Source: Paenibacillus humicus NBRC 102415 (GTDB lineage: Bacteria > Bacillota > Bacilli > Paenibacillales > Paenibacillaceae). From it: a stretch of DNA of 64,000 nt. The notes beneath the pieces were generated by a model. The model worked only from the letters and a program-made list of their open reading frames with translations, did no database searches and was not told the origin of the DNA. This document shows positions 16,405 to 23,836 of the stretch, piece after piece. The DNA lies in assembly GCF_004000905.1 (NCBI RefSeq), contig NZ_BIMD01000006.1, positions 62,001-126,000 of the forward strand, written 5' to 3'. Position numbers and translations under genes: made by a program. Every line of letters starts with the position of its first letter. The stretch's first letter is position 1.

Positions 16405-17744
16405 CGGCCGCTATGCCCCATATGCTTGACCGTCAGCTCGGCATGGACCGGATTGCGCTTGAAATAAGACCACAGCACCAGGATGGTGATGCACATCAGC
16501 ATCACATACAGTCCGATGAAGAGGATGAACAGCGTTCCGAGATTCTGCGACGCGGTTGCGGCTTCGGCCGTGCGCTGGATATGGTAGATCGTCCATGGCT
16601 GCCGGGCGCTGCAGCTGAAGATCCAGCCGGTCTCGATGCCGATCAGAGACATCGGCCCGGTCAGGACGAGCACCCTCAGCATCCAGCCGGGGAGAGGGCG
16701 TTTTTTTCTCCAGCGGTAGAACAGCGCCCCGAAGGAAATAACGATCAGCAACGATCCGAGCATGACCATCAGATTGAATAGGGTATGCACGAATAGCGGC
16801 GGCCAATTTTCCACCGGGAACTCATTCAAGCCTTTGACGACCGTATCGAAGCGGTTGCCGGCCAAAAAGCTCAGCGCTCCGGGAATCTCGATGGCGCCTT
16901 TGATCTCTCTGCTTTCCTTGTCGACGATTCCTCCGATGGCGAGAGGGGCATAAGCCTGCGTTTCGAACAGCCCCTCCGCTGCGGCCAGCTTCTCTGGCTC
17001 GTATTGATGAAGCATTTGAGCCGTACTATGGCCGTTCAAGGCGGTGGCAAGCGACATCACGCCGCCGATGACGAGTGCAAGCATGAGGCCTTTGCGGTGA
17101 TAAGCCGTCTCGCGCGGCTCCCGGTTCCGGGAGAGCAGCTTCCAGGCTGCGATCGAAGCGATCGCGAATGCGCCTGTCATGTAGCCGGATAAGGAAACAT
17201 GGAGCGCCGTGTTGAAAAAGCTGGGGTTGAAAACCGCCGCCCACGGATGCACATTCGTAATTTTGCCGTCTGCAATCGTGAATCCTCGCGGCGTATTCAT
17301 CCAGGCATGCGCATCGGTGATGAGGACGGCGGAGCCCGTAGCTCCGACAGCCACGAAAACAACGCTGACGATTCTCATCCATGGACTCAGCCTGTCTGCG
17401 GCATAAACGTATATGGACATGAACAGGGCTTCCAGGAAGAAGGCCCAGATCTCGATCTGGAAAGGCAGCGAAATCACTTGCCCCACGATTTTCATGAAGC
17501 CGGGCCAGAGCAGGGCGAGCATGACGCCGACAATCGTTCCCGAAGGGATCGCGACGCCGAGCAGGATGGCAAAACCTTTGGTCCATCTGCGGGCCATGGT
17601 GGCGTAGTCCGAATCCTTGCGGAGCTGGAACAGCACCTCCGCCGCGATGATCATCAGGGGAAGGCCGACGCCGAGCGTCGCAAAGATGATGTGGAAGGCC
17701 ATGGAAGAGCCGAATAGAGAACGGGCGAGCTGAACATGATCCAT
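16401..17744 (-). CDS. cydA: Cytochrome bd-type quinol oxidase subunit I
   Basis: Heme-bearing subunit I, 447 residues, reducing O2 to water with quinol without pumping protons. Visible landmarks: MAFHIIF with His18 (heme b595 axial ligand equivalent of E. coli His19), FFLEALFMSIYVYAADRL with the conserved Glu, and a short Q-loop, pointing to the cyanide-insensitive (CIO/YthA-like) group. The usual GRQPW box reads SARQPW (in GWIFSCSARQPWTIY), with Ala replacing Gly and two nearby Cys/Ser. Ribosome site GGGAG lies 9 nt upstream of the ATG. Regulation by Rex is common in relatives, but only a half-site-like TTGTGA is present upstream and I do not claim it. Confidence 0.92.
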   Translation of the reverse strand: MDHVQLARSLFGSSMAFHIIFATLGVGLPLMIIAAEVLFQLRKDSDYATMARRWTKGFAILLGVAIPSGTIVGVMLALLWPGFMKIVGQVISLPFQIEIWAFFLEALFMSIYVYAADRLSPWMRIVSVVFVAVGATGSAVLITDAHAWMNTPRGFTIADGKITNVHPWAAVFNPSFFNTALHVSLSGYMTGAFAIASIAAWKLLSRNREPRETAYHRKGLMLALVIGGVMSLATALNGHSTAQMLHQYEPEKLAAAEGLFETQAYAPLAIGGIVDKESREIKGAIEIPGALSFLAGNRFDTVVKGLNEFPVENWPPLFVHTLFNLMVMLGSLLIVISFGALFYRWRKKRPLPGWMLRVLVLTGPMSLIGIETGWIFSCSARQPWTIYHIQRTAEAATASQNLGTLFILFIGLYVMLMCITILVLWSYFKRNPVHAELTVKHMGHSGR

Positions 17745-17906
17745 ACCAAAAACTCCCTTTTCAAATTGATGCGGGTATTATTGGCAGAAGCACCCATGAT
17801 TATGTAAGCCTCCGTCTCTTCCATTAAAAGGCGCATTCCCTCTCACAATCTATCAATCTGCGAATATAGTATAGTATTCTTCGCCGGAGAAAGGAGGTGC
17901 ACGAAC

Positions 17907-18329
17907 ATGTCTACTTTCCTTGATGCACGAACATCCCAGAACGCCAGCACCGCCGGTTCGATCGCCATTCCGATCACGGTTCTGAACACCCCTCAGCTGT
18001 GGGCGCAGCTGGGATTGATCACTGCGGGCGCGGGCGCCAACCCGCGGGCCATCTTCACGGGAACGATGACCGTCACGCTGCCGCTCGCGCTTGTCGGAAT
18101 TACGATTACGGTTGTACGCGGAACCGCGATCACGGATCCGGTCATCTTTTCCGCCACTTCCACATTCGAGCTTACCGTTCTCGCTCCGCAAATCATCACC
18201 TTCACGGCTGCGGATTATCTCCCTCCCATTACACCCCAGCTCACGTACACCGCATTTGTCTCCTCCAACCTGCTCGGCACGGTGCGCGTCGGCCCCGAAA
18301 GCTTCCAGGGCATCCTCGTCAGCGACTAA
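17907..18329 (+). CDS. Beta-rich protein of unknown function (140 aa)
   Basis: Strong start: AAAGGAGGTG 8 nt before the ATG. The protein has no signal peptide and is dominated by alternating beta-branched residues (IPITVLNTPQL, TGTMTVTLPLALVGITITVVRG, STFELTVLAPQIITFTA), a pattern typical of assembled surface or coat-like beta proteins such as the jelly-roll tips of exosporium proteins. That resemblance is only compositional and I recognise no motif. It is a single-gene unit closed by a terminator. Confidence 0.7.
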   Translation: MSTFLDARTSQNASTAGSIAIPITVLNTPQLWAQLGLITAGAGANPRAIFTGTMTVTLPLALVGITITVVRGTAITDPVIFSATSTFELTVLAPQIITFTAADYLPPITPQLTYTAFVSSNLLGTVRVGPESFQGILVSD

Positions 18330-18368
18330 TCTCGTCCACGCCGCCAGCCAAACACAGCACGCCGAAGG

Positions 18369-18422
18369 GGCGCCTGAACCAGACTTCCATCATGAGGAAG
18401 CCAGGGGGAGGCGCCTTTTTTT
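18369..18422 (+). terminator. Terminator after the 140-aa protein gene
   Basis: GGCGCCT ... AGGCGCC arms enclosing a second small CTTCC/GGAAG hairpin, followed by seven T. Confidence 0.65.
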
Positions 18423-18466
18423 CATGCCCGCCGAAACCGCTTTAATTGAAGCGGCTTGAAAATTTA

Positions 18467-18496
18467 TTGACAACTTAAAGATAAAGGAGATAAACT
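18467..18496 (+). promoter_or_regulatory. Sigma-A promoter of the ABC permease-tetR unit
   Basis: Perfect -35 TTGACA at 18467, an 18-nt spacer and TAAACT at 18491-18496. It is directly followed by a long palindrome that would cover the transcription start. Confidence 0.7.
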
Positions 18497-18499
18497 TCG

Positions 18500-18530
18500 T
18501 TTAAACATTTGTTTTAAACAAGTGTTTAAA
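18500..18530. promoter_or_regulatory. Palindromic operator (likely TetR site)
   Basis: A 31-nt near-perfect palindrome with outer arms TTTAAACA/TGTTTAAA and inner TTGTTT/AAACAA. It starts 4 nt after the -10 box and lies 28 nt before the permease start. The downstream tetR gene in the same unit is the obvious binding protein, which would give autoregulated drug- or ligand-induced expression. The assignment of the protein to the site is inference. Confidence 0.75.
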
Positions 18531-18558
18531 TACAGATAGCCTGGGAGGGCATATAGGC

Positions 18559-19719
18559 ATGTGGAGAGGGATCACTCTGTTTTTAAGAAAGCCGATGACG
18601 ATCGTCGGAATCGTGACGGCTGTTTTGTTCCAGGTCATTTTCTCGAGCATCTGGATGACGGCTTACAAGGGCGTCAATGACCGGGCAGGCAATCTCAGCG
18701 TCGGCATCGTCAACGAGGACAGCGGCCTCGGCGCCAAAGTGGTCGAGTCGCTGGAAGCCCAGTCGACCTTCCATCTGATCTCGCTGGGATCGGCCGAAGA
18801 GGGCATGGAGCGGCTTAACGCCCGCGAACTGCAGATGCTGGTCACCATTCCCCCCGACTTCACCAAAAAAGCGACCTCGCTTCAGGACAAGGCCGAGCTG
18901 AAATTTACGGTCAACGAATCGAACCCCGCTCTCATCAAAAGCATCATGACCTCGGCGGCAGGCGGAATTGCAGGAGCAGTCAATGGACAGGCCGTTCAAA
19001 TGGGAACTGCCGGCCTGCTTGAGCAGCTGAATGCGCCTGGGGAGCTGGCGAAAACCGCAGCGGCCGGGCTGGGGCAGCGGGTTGTCGCCGACATCCAATC
19101 GGTCAATCCGGTCAAAGGCATGAACAACCAGATGGTTCCGATGATGCTCGTCCTGGCTTCTTACGTCGGAGCGATGATCATGGGCATGAACTTCGAGCAG
19201 GCATCGATGATGCTGCGCAGGGAGGGAATGGGCAAATGGCACCGTCTGCAATCCCGATTCGCTCTCAATTTCGCAGCCGCGATTCTCGTATCCCTGATCG
19301 GAACGATCATGCTGTTCTCTCTCGGAGGCCAGCATGGCCACGGCTTCCTGGCACAGTGGGGCTTCCAGGCATTGTTCGTCGCCGTCTTCATGTTCGTATC
19401 CCAGATGTTCCTGGTCGTGCTGGGAATGCCCGGCATGCTGTTCAATATCCTGCTGTTGTCCGTGCAGCTCGTCACGTCCGGCGCCATGGTTCCGCGCGAG
19501 CTGCTGTCCGGCTTCTACAGCCGTCTCGGCGATTTCCTGCCGGCAACCTATGCGGTACAGGGCTGCATGAACCTGCTGTTCGGCGGCGCGGGAACCGGCA
19601 AGGCTTCGTGGCTGCTCGTCGCGATCGGCGCCGCCGCAATCGTCATCAGCGCAGCGGGAGTCGCTGTGCGCAAGGAAACAGCGCGTCAAGCCGAAGCATC
19701 GCCGGCGACCGCTTCATAA
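18559..19719 (+). CDS. ABC-2-type permease / YhgE-Pip-like membrane protein
   Basis: 386-residue membrane protein: one N-terminal helix (about 12-34), a large external domain of about 140 residues (VGIVNEDSGLGAKVVESLEAQSTFHLI...), then five C-terminal helices from about residue 190. This 1 + domain + 5 layout fits ABC-2 exporter permeases and the related YhgE/Pip and DUF3533 proteins. No ATPase gene lies beside it, which favours the ATPase-less YhgE/DUF3533 type. It is followed by a TetR gene 64 nt away and preceded by a palindromic operator, a common layout for efflux or membrane-stress pumps. Substrate unknown. Confidence 0.8.
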   Translation: MWRGITLFLRKPMTIVGIVTAVLFQVIFSSIWMTAYKGVNDRAGNLSVGIVNEDSGLGAKVVESLEAQSTFHLISLGSAEEGMERLNARELQMLVTIPPDFTKKATSLQDKAELKFTVNESNPALIKSIMTSAAGGIAGAVNGQAVQMGTAGLLEQLNAPGELAKTAAAGLGQRVVADIQSVNPVKGMNNQMVPMMLVLASYVGAMIMGMNFEQASMMLRREGMGKWHRLQSRFALNFAAAILVSLIGTIMLFSLGGQHGHGFLAQWGFQALFVAVFMFVSQMFLVVLGMPGMLFNILLLSVQLVTSGAMVPRELLSGFYSRLGDFLPATYAVQGCMNLLFGGAGTGKASWLLVAIGAAAIVISAAGVAVRKETARQAEASPATAS

Positions 19720-19783
19720 GGCGGCGGAGCCGGCATCGGCAGCAGCTTCGATGAAGAATCAAGCCTAAGAGGAGATGAGAGCC

Positions 19784-20389
19784 GTGAGCGAGGAGACGTC
19801 TATCCGGGAAAGGCTGCTTGCCTCCGCCCGCTGCCTGTTCGCCAGGCAAGGCTATGAAGGGACATCCGTCCGTCAGATCTGCGAAGGCGCAGGGGCGAAC
19901 CCGGCTCTCGTATCTTATTATTTCGGTGGAAAGGAAGCGATGTTCGAGGAAGTGTTCCGGAGCCTGGAGATGTCTCCGGCGCTCGCTTCCTTGCTCTCGC
20001 AGCCTCATCAGGCGCCCGATGAAGGCCTGAGGACCTTCATCCGCGAGATGATCGCGCACAGGCTGGACAATCCGGATATTTCCCGCATCATCCAGATCGA
20101 GAAATGGACGGAAAGCGAGCGGAGCCAACTGATCCGGGAATGGAGCATGCCGATCTGGAGAAACCTTCGCACCTTCATCGAAGAAGGCGGCAGGCAAGGC
20201 TTGTTCCGTTACCGTTCTCTGGATACGGCGCTCAGCTGCGTGCAGGCGCTGCTTCTGAACAACAGCTCATCCCCTTATTGGAAGGACCTGATTTCGTACG
20301 GGACAGAAGAAAGGGAAGCGTTGGTGGAGGATATGACGAGGTTCATATTCAGAGGACTCGACTACGATCCCAATCGTTCCTGCCCGTGA
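19784..20389 (+). CDS. TetR-family transcriptional regulator
   Basis: About 201 residues. The N-terminal helix-turn-helix is canonical: ERLLASARCLFARQGYEGTSVRQICEGAGANPALVSYYFGGKEAMFEEVF. The C-terminal ligand domain is helical and resembles TetR_C groups with a DNPDISRIIQIE segment. AGGAG precedes GTG at 19784 by 9 nt; an ATG at 19775 abuts the ribosome site and is less likely. It shares a unit with the upstream permease and most likely represses it through the palindrome at 18500-18530. Confidence 0.88.
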   Translation: MSEETSIRERLLASARCLFARQGYEGTSVRQICEGAGANPALVSYYFGGKEAMFEEVFRSLEMSPALASLLSQPHQAPDEGLRTFIREMIAHRLDNPDISRIIQIEKWTESERSQLIREWSMPIWRNLRTFIEEGGRQGLFRYRSLDTALSCVQALLLNNSSSPYWKDLISYGTEEREALVEDMTRFIFRGLDYDPNRSCP

Positions 20390-20471
20390 CACGGGTTCTG
20401 GGCCGGGATTTTGAAGCATGCTTCTAGGTCCTGCCTCCTGTTTATTAATACTTGACAGGAGGTTGAGAGAG

Positions 20472-20762
20472 ATGATGAGTACAGATGATCGCCATGCGCT
20501 GCAGCATCTGCAGCTTAAAGTTGTCGAGCTTGAACATAGCAGGGACTCGCTGCGCCGCATCAGCCTGGAGCAGGCCGCTGTCATCCGCTCCCAAAACGAG
20601 AAGCTTGATGCCTTGGCCGCCATGCTGGCGGCTCCGGACTGGTTCATGGCCGAATTCGGGCCCGCAGCCGCGCAGTCCGGGGACAACCCGGCCAATATTC
20701 AGCGCACAACCGAGTTCTGGAGCGGAATCGCCGCAGCGCTGCGGGCGGCGGACCGCCGTTAA
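20472..20762 (+). CDS. Small coiled-coil protein, unknown function (96 aa)
   Basis: AGGAGG lies 9 nt before the ATG at 20472. Residues about 10-55 form a heptad-like stretch (LQHLQLKVVELEHSRDSLRRISLEQAAVIRSQNEKLDALAAML) likely to be a coiled coil; the tail is Ala-rich. No signal peptide or membrane helix. It precedes the holin-like gene, from which a terminator separates it. The layout of a coiled-coil protein next to a holin loosely recalls XhlA-type hemolysin genes, but it lacks the membrane helix of XhlA, so I make no functional claim. Confidence 0.65.
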   Translation: MMSTDDRHALQHLQLKVVELEHSRDSLRRISLEQAAVIRSQNEKLDALAAMLAAPDWFMAEFGPAAAQSGDNPANIQRTTEFWSGIAAALRAADRR

Positions 20763-20786
20763 GCGAGGCGCCTAGAATATCGATCA

Positions 20787-20818
20787 AGCCAGCCGCATGC
20801 CAGCGGCTGGCTTTTTTT
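20787..20818 (+). terminator. Terminator after the coiled-coil protein gene
   Basis: AGCCAGCCGC-atgcca-GCGGCTGGCT followed by TTTTTT. Confidence 0.88.
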
Positions 20819-20902
20819 GTGCTTGTTCCGCTTCAATTCGAAGTCATGAAGAGGCTCACCGCTTCATATAGTAGCTTGTCGAAGAAATAGGGGGTGACCG
20901 CC

Positions 20903-21184
20903 ATGTCGTTGGATTCGCTGTCGGAGGTTCTAGACCCGGGCTTGGCCATCGTCGTTGCCGCATGCTGGGTCATCGGCATGATTCTCAAGGGGACGCCGCA
21001 AATCCCCGACTGGACGATCGTTTACGTCGTGACTGCGCTTGCCGTCGTTCTGGCGATGGCTTTGCAGGGCTGGACGCTGCATAATGCCCTGGAAGGGCTT
21101 GTCGCTGGCGCCATGGCGATATACGGCCATCAGCTGTTCAAGCAGACGCGGGAAGCGGTTCAATCCGTTTCGGGAAAGGAGTGA
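20903..21184 (+). CDS. Holin-like membrane protein (phage holin superfamily V type)
   Basis: About 93 residues with three hydrophobic segments: LAIVVAACWVIGMILK, WTIVYVVTALAVVLAMALQG and LEGLVAGAMAIYGHQLFKQT. The pattern GMILKGTPQIPDW...GLVAGAMAIYGHQLFKQ resembles the Hol44-type holin family (Phage_holin_5_2) of Firmicutes phages. Holins form membrane pores for endolysin release. No endolysin, tail or integrase genes are nearby, so this is a domesticated or stand-alone copy. ATG at 20903 has AGGGGGTG at good spacing; a GTG at 20894 is an alternative. It ends 6 nt before a second small membrane gene. Confidence 0.75.
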   Translation: MSLDSLSEVLDPGLAIVVAACWVIGMILKGTPQIPDWTIVYVVTALAVVLAMALQGWTLHNALEGLVAGAMAIYGHQLFKQTREAVQSVSGKE

Positions 21185-21190
21185 GGGGAG

Positions 21191-21358
21191 ATGGCCATCT
21201 GGACGGCTCACCTGGCGGTATGGCTGCTTGGCCTGGGGGCGCTGATCACGGCTGCGGTCGTTCCGCTCGCCAGGCTCATCCGCCATGATTCCACCCGTTA
21301 TGATGAGGTCTATGTCTGGCAGCGCAAGCTGGACGGACCTCCGAGGGAGGACAAGTAA
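21191..21358 (+). CDS. Small single-helix membrane protein paired with the holin-like gene (55 aa)
   Basis: Starts 6 nt after the holin-like stop with GAGGGGAG directly upstream of the ATG. The protein has one N-terminal membrane helix (HLAVWLLGLGALITAAVVPLARLI) followed by a charged tail of about 30 residues (RHDSTRYDEVYVWQRKLDGPPREDK). The tight spacing indicates co-expression with the holin-like protein; it could be a partner or antiholin, but that is inference from arrangement alone. Confidence 0.65.
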   Translation: MAIWTAHLAVWLLGLGALITAAVVPLARLIRHDSTRYDEVYVWQRKLDGPPREDK

Positions 21359-21435
21359 AGCGGAGGACAGCGGTTGAAGCCTCCATTCCCGGTGCATACT
21401 TTCCTTATAGGAAGGAAATACCGAGGAGGCTGGAC

Positions 21436-21723
21436 ATGGCAACGAGGACATATCGCAGGGGACAAATAGGGAAGAAGCTGCTCATGCAGCTTGCCGCCGC
21501 GCTGCTTTTGGCCGCATCGGCAGGCTGCAGCGGAATCCATCACGCAGGAGAAGATGCCGGAGGCAGCCGATCCGCCGCGGAAGAGCTTGATCCTCTTGCT
21601 ACTTCCGTAAGGGCCTCGCTGTATCCCGATTCCGTACGGGCCTCGATCTACGGAGACGAGGACAGGCCTCGGCTTGCTGCGCCTCATGCCCATGACCGGG
21701 GACGCGATTGGAAGAAGTCATGA
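21436..21723 (+). CDS. Small lipoprotein, unknown function (95 aa)
   Basis: GAGGAGG lies 6 nt before the ATG. A basic N-terminus and hydrophobic stretch LLMQLAAALLLAASAGC end in a lipobox (ASAGC), so the mature protein of about 65 residues should be a membrane-anchored lipoprotein. The rest is polar and low-complexity, with a near-repeat SVRASLYPDSVRASIYGDE. No family recognised. The following terminator is shared with a converging 34-residue gene. Confidence 0.7.
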   Translation: MATRTYRRGQIGKKLLMQLAAALLLAASAGCSGIHHAGEDAGGSRSAAEELDPLATSVRASLYPDSVRASIYGDEDRPRLAAPHAHDRGRDWKKS

Positions 21724-21734
21724 GGATAGAAAAA

Positions 21735-21768
21735 GGGACGAGGATCTTTATTCCTCGTCCCATTTTTT
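21735..21768. terminator. Shared terminator overlapping the end of a 34-aa gene
   Basis: GGGACGAGGA/TCCTCGTCCC stem, with T-runs on both strands (ATTTTTT on plus, TTTTTCT on minus). The stop codon of the minus-strand small gene lies in the loop. Confidence 0.85.
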
Positions 21769-21852
21769 GGAGTACGCCTTTTTGGTGACGGCCAGCAGGA
21801 GCCATACCATAAGGACGACCATCAAGGCGGATAGAATATAGACAACGACCAT
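21748..21852 (-). CDS. 34-aa single-helix membrane microprotein
   Basis: GGAGGAAGGAACGC directly precedes the ATG. The peptide is a hydrophobic helix of about 22 residues followed by a charged tail KKAYSKKWDEE, the layout of small membrane subunits or regulators such as CydS-type or toxin-like microproteins. I recognise no family. The strong ribosome site, the terminator built over its stop codon and its clean orientation support a real gene. Confidence 0.6.
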   Translation of the reverse strand: MVVVYILSALMVVLMVWLLLAVTKKAYSKKWDEE

Positions 21853-22012
21853 GCGTTCCTTCCTCCGTTCGTAGTTGGACAGCTTCCTGCTGCATGCTTC
21901 CATGATACCTTATGCCTTCTTTGGAATGCCACCCTTTTATAAAGAGCTCCCTCTCTGGGCAAGCTAGGATGGCATGCCGAAGATCACCTAACGGAAAGGA
22001 ACGTGTCCAATT

Positions 22013-22264
22013 ATGGAAATCAACAGCAGCGGACAGCAGGCGAGGGAACGGATTGTGGCCGTCCAAAAAAACGGGGATGGCGATCTGACGTCGTTCAAAA
22101 CCGAGAATGGGCGCATCCTCGCTTATGACGAGGCGATTGCCGAAGCGGGGCAGGGCAGGCTTGCCGGAGTGAATGTGTTCAAAGGGCGGGACGGAGGCCA
22201 TTATCTGCGCGGCGACGCCGATGGGGATCCGACCAACAACCTGGACAATTTGCCCCTTTTCTGA
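22013..22264 (+). CDS. DUF3892 family protein
   Basis: 83 residues with the family's central VQKNGDGDLTSFKTENGRILAYDEAI and end GVNVFKGRDGGHYLRGDADGDPTNNLDNLP. DUF3892 proteins are small, cytosolic and of unknown function, common in Bacilli. GGAAAGGA lies upstream at slightly long spacing. It is a single gene with its own terminator. Confidence 0.82.
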   Translation: MEINSSGQQARERIVAVQKNGDGDLTSFKTENGRILAYDEAIAEAGQGRLAGVNVFKGRDGGHYLRGDADGDPTNNLDNLPLF

Positions 22265-22281
22265 CGTTTCGATTCGATTGA

Positions 22282-22307
22282 AGCCGTCCTTATGGGACGG
22301 CTTTTTT
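22282..22307 (+). terminator. Terminator after the DUF3892 gene
   Basis: AGCCGTCC-ttat-GGGACGGCT followed by TTTTT. Confidence 0.85.
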
Positions 22308-22406
22308 GCTGCGTCCGAATAGGGATTCAGGAGAGCCAACCATCCGGCTCCTGCATAGGATAGCAGGGAAGCGCCCGCCCAGGGCGCCCGGAAGGAGAAT
22401 GACATC

Positions 22407-22619
22407 ATGAGCAAAGGCAAGGGCGGCTCATCGAAGGCGGCAAAAAAGAAAGTGCCGGCAAGCGACCGCAGGCAGGTCAATATGAAGCTGGTGCTGTCCG
22501 ATACATGCGCCGTATGCAAAACCCCCTGCAGCCGGGGGATGCGCTACCTGGACCGGATGCGCCAGCCGGGAGCGCTTGGCAAAGGCGTTCCGTGCGTGCT
22601 CACGCGAACGTACGGCTGA
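22407..22619 (+). CDS. Small basic protein with three to four cysteines (70 aa)
   Basis: GGAAGGAG 8 nt before the ATG. The N-terminal 20 residues are Lys/Ser/Gly-rich and probably flexible; then CAVCKTPCSRGMRYLDRMRQPGALGKGVPC gives Cys residues spaced like a small zinc-binding module (C-x2-C-x3-C-x18-C approximately). Family unknown to me; nucleic-acid binding is possible from basicity but not shown. Confidence 0.65.
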   Translation: MSKGKGGSSKAAKKKVPASDRRQVNMKLVLSDTCAVCKTPCSRGMRYLDRMRQPGALGKGVPCVLTRTYG

Positions 22620-22718
22620 GCGGGAAATAGACGGATCATTTCCCGGGGAAGCGCATCGTTCTACATGTTGCGACAGCTTGCGGCAGGCGGGTAATCGCTT
22701 GCCGCGATGGCTTCGTTC

Positions 22719-22746
22719 GCGATTCGGGACCATAGTCCCGAATCGC
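22719..22746. repeat. Perfect 12-bp inverted repeat with CATA loop
   Basis: Arms GCGATTCGGGAC and GTCCCGAATCGC around a 4-nt loop, between the Cys-rich gene and the stalk-domain gene. There is no T-run, so it is not a standard terminator. It may be an operator or structured leader; nothing in the sequence decides. Confidence 0.6.
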
Positions 22747-22828
22747 CATGGGGAGTCTCGAAACCCGCGCAACTTTGGCCTGCGGGCTGAGTATAAAGCT
22801 GTAACGAACAATCGGGAAGAGGGATCGA

Positions 22829-23389
22829 ATGAAAGGAAAAAAAGTCCTTGTGCTTACGCTTGCCATGGCTCTCTGGGGAGGAACGATGATATTTGCGGAC
22901 TCGGCCACCCAGGCCGTGAAAGTCATGTTCAACGGCAGCGAGCTCCAAGAGACGGGAATCATGTCGGACGGCAAGACTTACTTGCCGCTGCGTCAGGTGG
23001 CGCAAAAGATGCAGGCTCTCGTTGTATGGGATGACAGCAGCAAGAAGGCCAGCATCATCAAGCCCAACGTACATATGGTGCTGTTCGACAAAGACAACAG
23101 TCCGTTCGGCTATGTCAAAAATAAAGGAACGACCTCGTTCAGCCTGCTTGCCCAGGTGGACAGCCTAGCGGCGGAGGTGGACTCGTTCCGGATCACGATT
23201 ATGGATCCTGCCGGCAAGGAGACGGTCCTCGCGACAAGCGCGACGAAGAAAGACAATTTCTTCTACCTCTCCAAGGAGATCAAATACAGCTTCGACAGCT
23301 CCGGAACGTATGCGATCCGCTTCGCGCTGCGCCTGAGTCCGAACGATGATTGGAGCGTCGTGTCGGAGAAGAACATTACAGCCGGATAG
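22829..23389 (+). CDS. Secreted stalk-domain (copper amine oxidase N-like) protein
   Basis: 186 residues: a signal peptide to about residue 24 (MKGKKVLVLTLAMALWGGTMIFAD), then VKVMFNGSELQETGIMSDGKTYLPLRQVAQKMQALVVWDDSSKKASI, a clear stalk/Cu-amine-oxidase N-terminal domain used in Paenibacillus as a surface module. The last 90 residues look like an Ig-like beta sandwich (FRITIMDPAGKETVL...GTYAIRFALRL). Function not known; probably extracellular. GAAGAGGGA is the ribosome site. Shares domain type with the protein at 4915-6285. Confidence 0.8.
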   Translation: MKGKKVLVLTLAMALWGGTMIFADSATQAVKVMFNGSELQETGIMSDGKTYLPLRQVAQKMQALVVWDDSSKKASIIKPNVHMVLFDKDNSPFGYVKNKGTTSFSLLAQVDSLAAEVDSFRITIMDPAGKETVLATSATKKDNFFYLSKEIKYSFDSSGTYAIRFALRLSPNDDWSVVSEKNITAG

Positions 23390-23464
23390 CCGTTTGACCC
23401 GGAGCGGGACAAGTGATACGATACGGAAGGTACTTTAAGGCAGACAGAATTGTGAGGGATAACG

Positions 23465-23773
23465 ATGAGCGAGCATCAGCATGACGACAACTGCGGCTGC
23501 GGCCAAGACCATGACCATGAAGAGCATGTCTTTCTCGTGACGGATGAAGAGGGCAACGACCGCGAGATGGTGATGGTATATACGTTCGAATCCGAGAACC
23601 AGGCGTATGCCGTGCTTCTCGACCGCAACGATCCGGAGGAGGACGGCGTCATCTTCCGCATCGAGGAAGAGGAAGAGGAAGCCTTCCTCGTCGGCATCGA
23701 GGACGATGCGGAGTGGGAGCGCGTGACGGCTATCTACGAGCAGATCGCCAAGGAACAGAACGAAGGCAAATAA
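23465..23773 (+). CDS. DUF1292 family protein with His/Cys-rich N-terminus
   Basis: 102 residues. The core (FLVTDEEGNDREMVMVYTFESENQAYAVLLDRNDPEEDGVIFRIEEEEEE...DAEWERVTAIYEQI) is DUF1292, related to B. subtilis YrzB, a small acidic cytosolic protein of unknown role. The N-terminus HQHDDNCGCGQDHDHEEH is a potential metal-binding tail that is not part of the domain. A long hairpin after the stop terminates it and the converging speA. Confidence 0.85.
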   Translation: MSEHQHDDNCGCGQDHDHEEHVFLVTDEEGNDREMVMVYTFESENQAYAVLLDRNDPEEDGVIFRIEEEEEEAFLVGIEDDAEWERVTAIYEQIAKEQNEGK

Positions 23774-23778
23774 GCAGC

Positions 23779-23817
23779 AAAAGCAAAAGCCCGGCGGCCA
23801 GCCGGGCTTTTGCTTTT
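23779..23817. terminator. Bidirectional terminator between the DUF1292 gene and speA
   Basis: Long stem AAAAGCAAAAGCCCGGC/GCCGGGCTTTTGCTTTT with a 5-nt loop; T-rich on both strands. Confidence 0.88.
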
Positions 23818-23836
23818 GGGAGCGGGATTGATTTCC

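Noticed and set aside
17820..17865. Rex site upstream of cydA
   Set aside because: Only a TTGTGA half-site is visible on the minus strand, without the paired TCACAA at correct spacing.
20472..21723. Prophage remnant
   Set aside because: Only holin-like genes; no integrase, terminase, tail, endolysin, attachment repeats or base-composition break.
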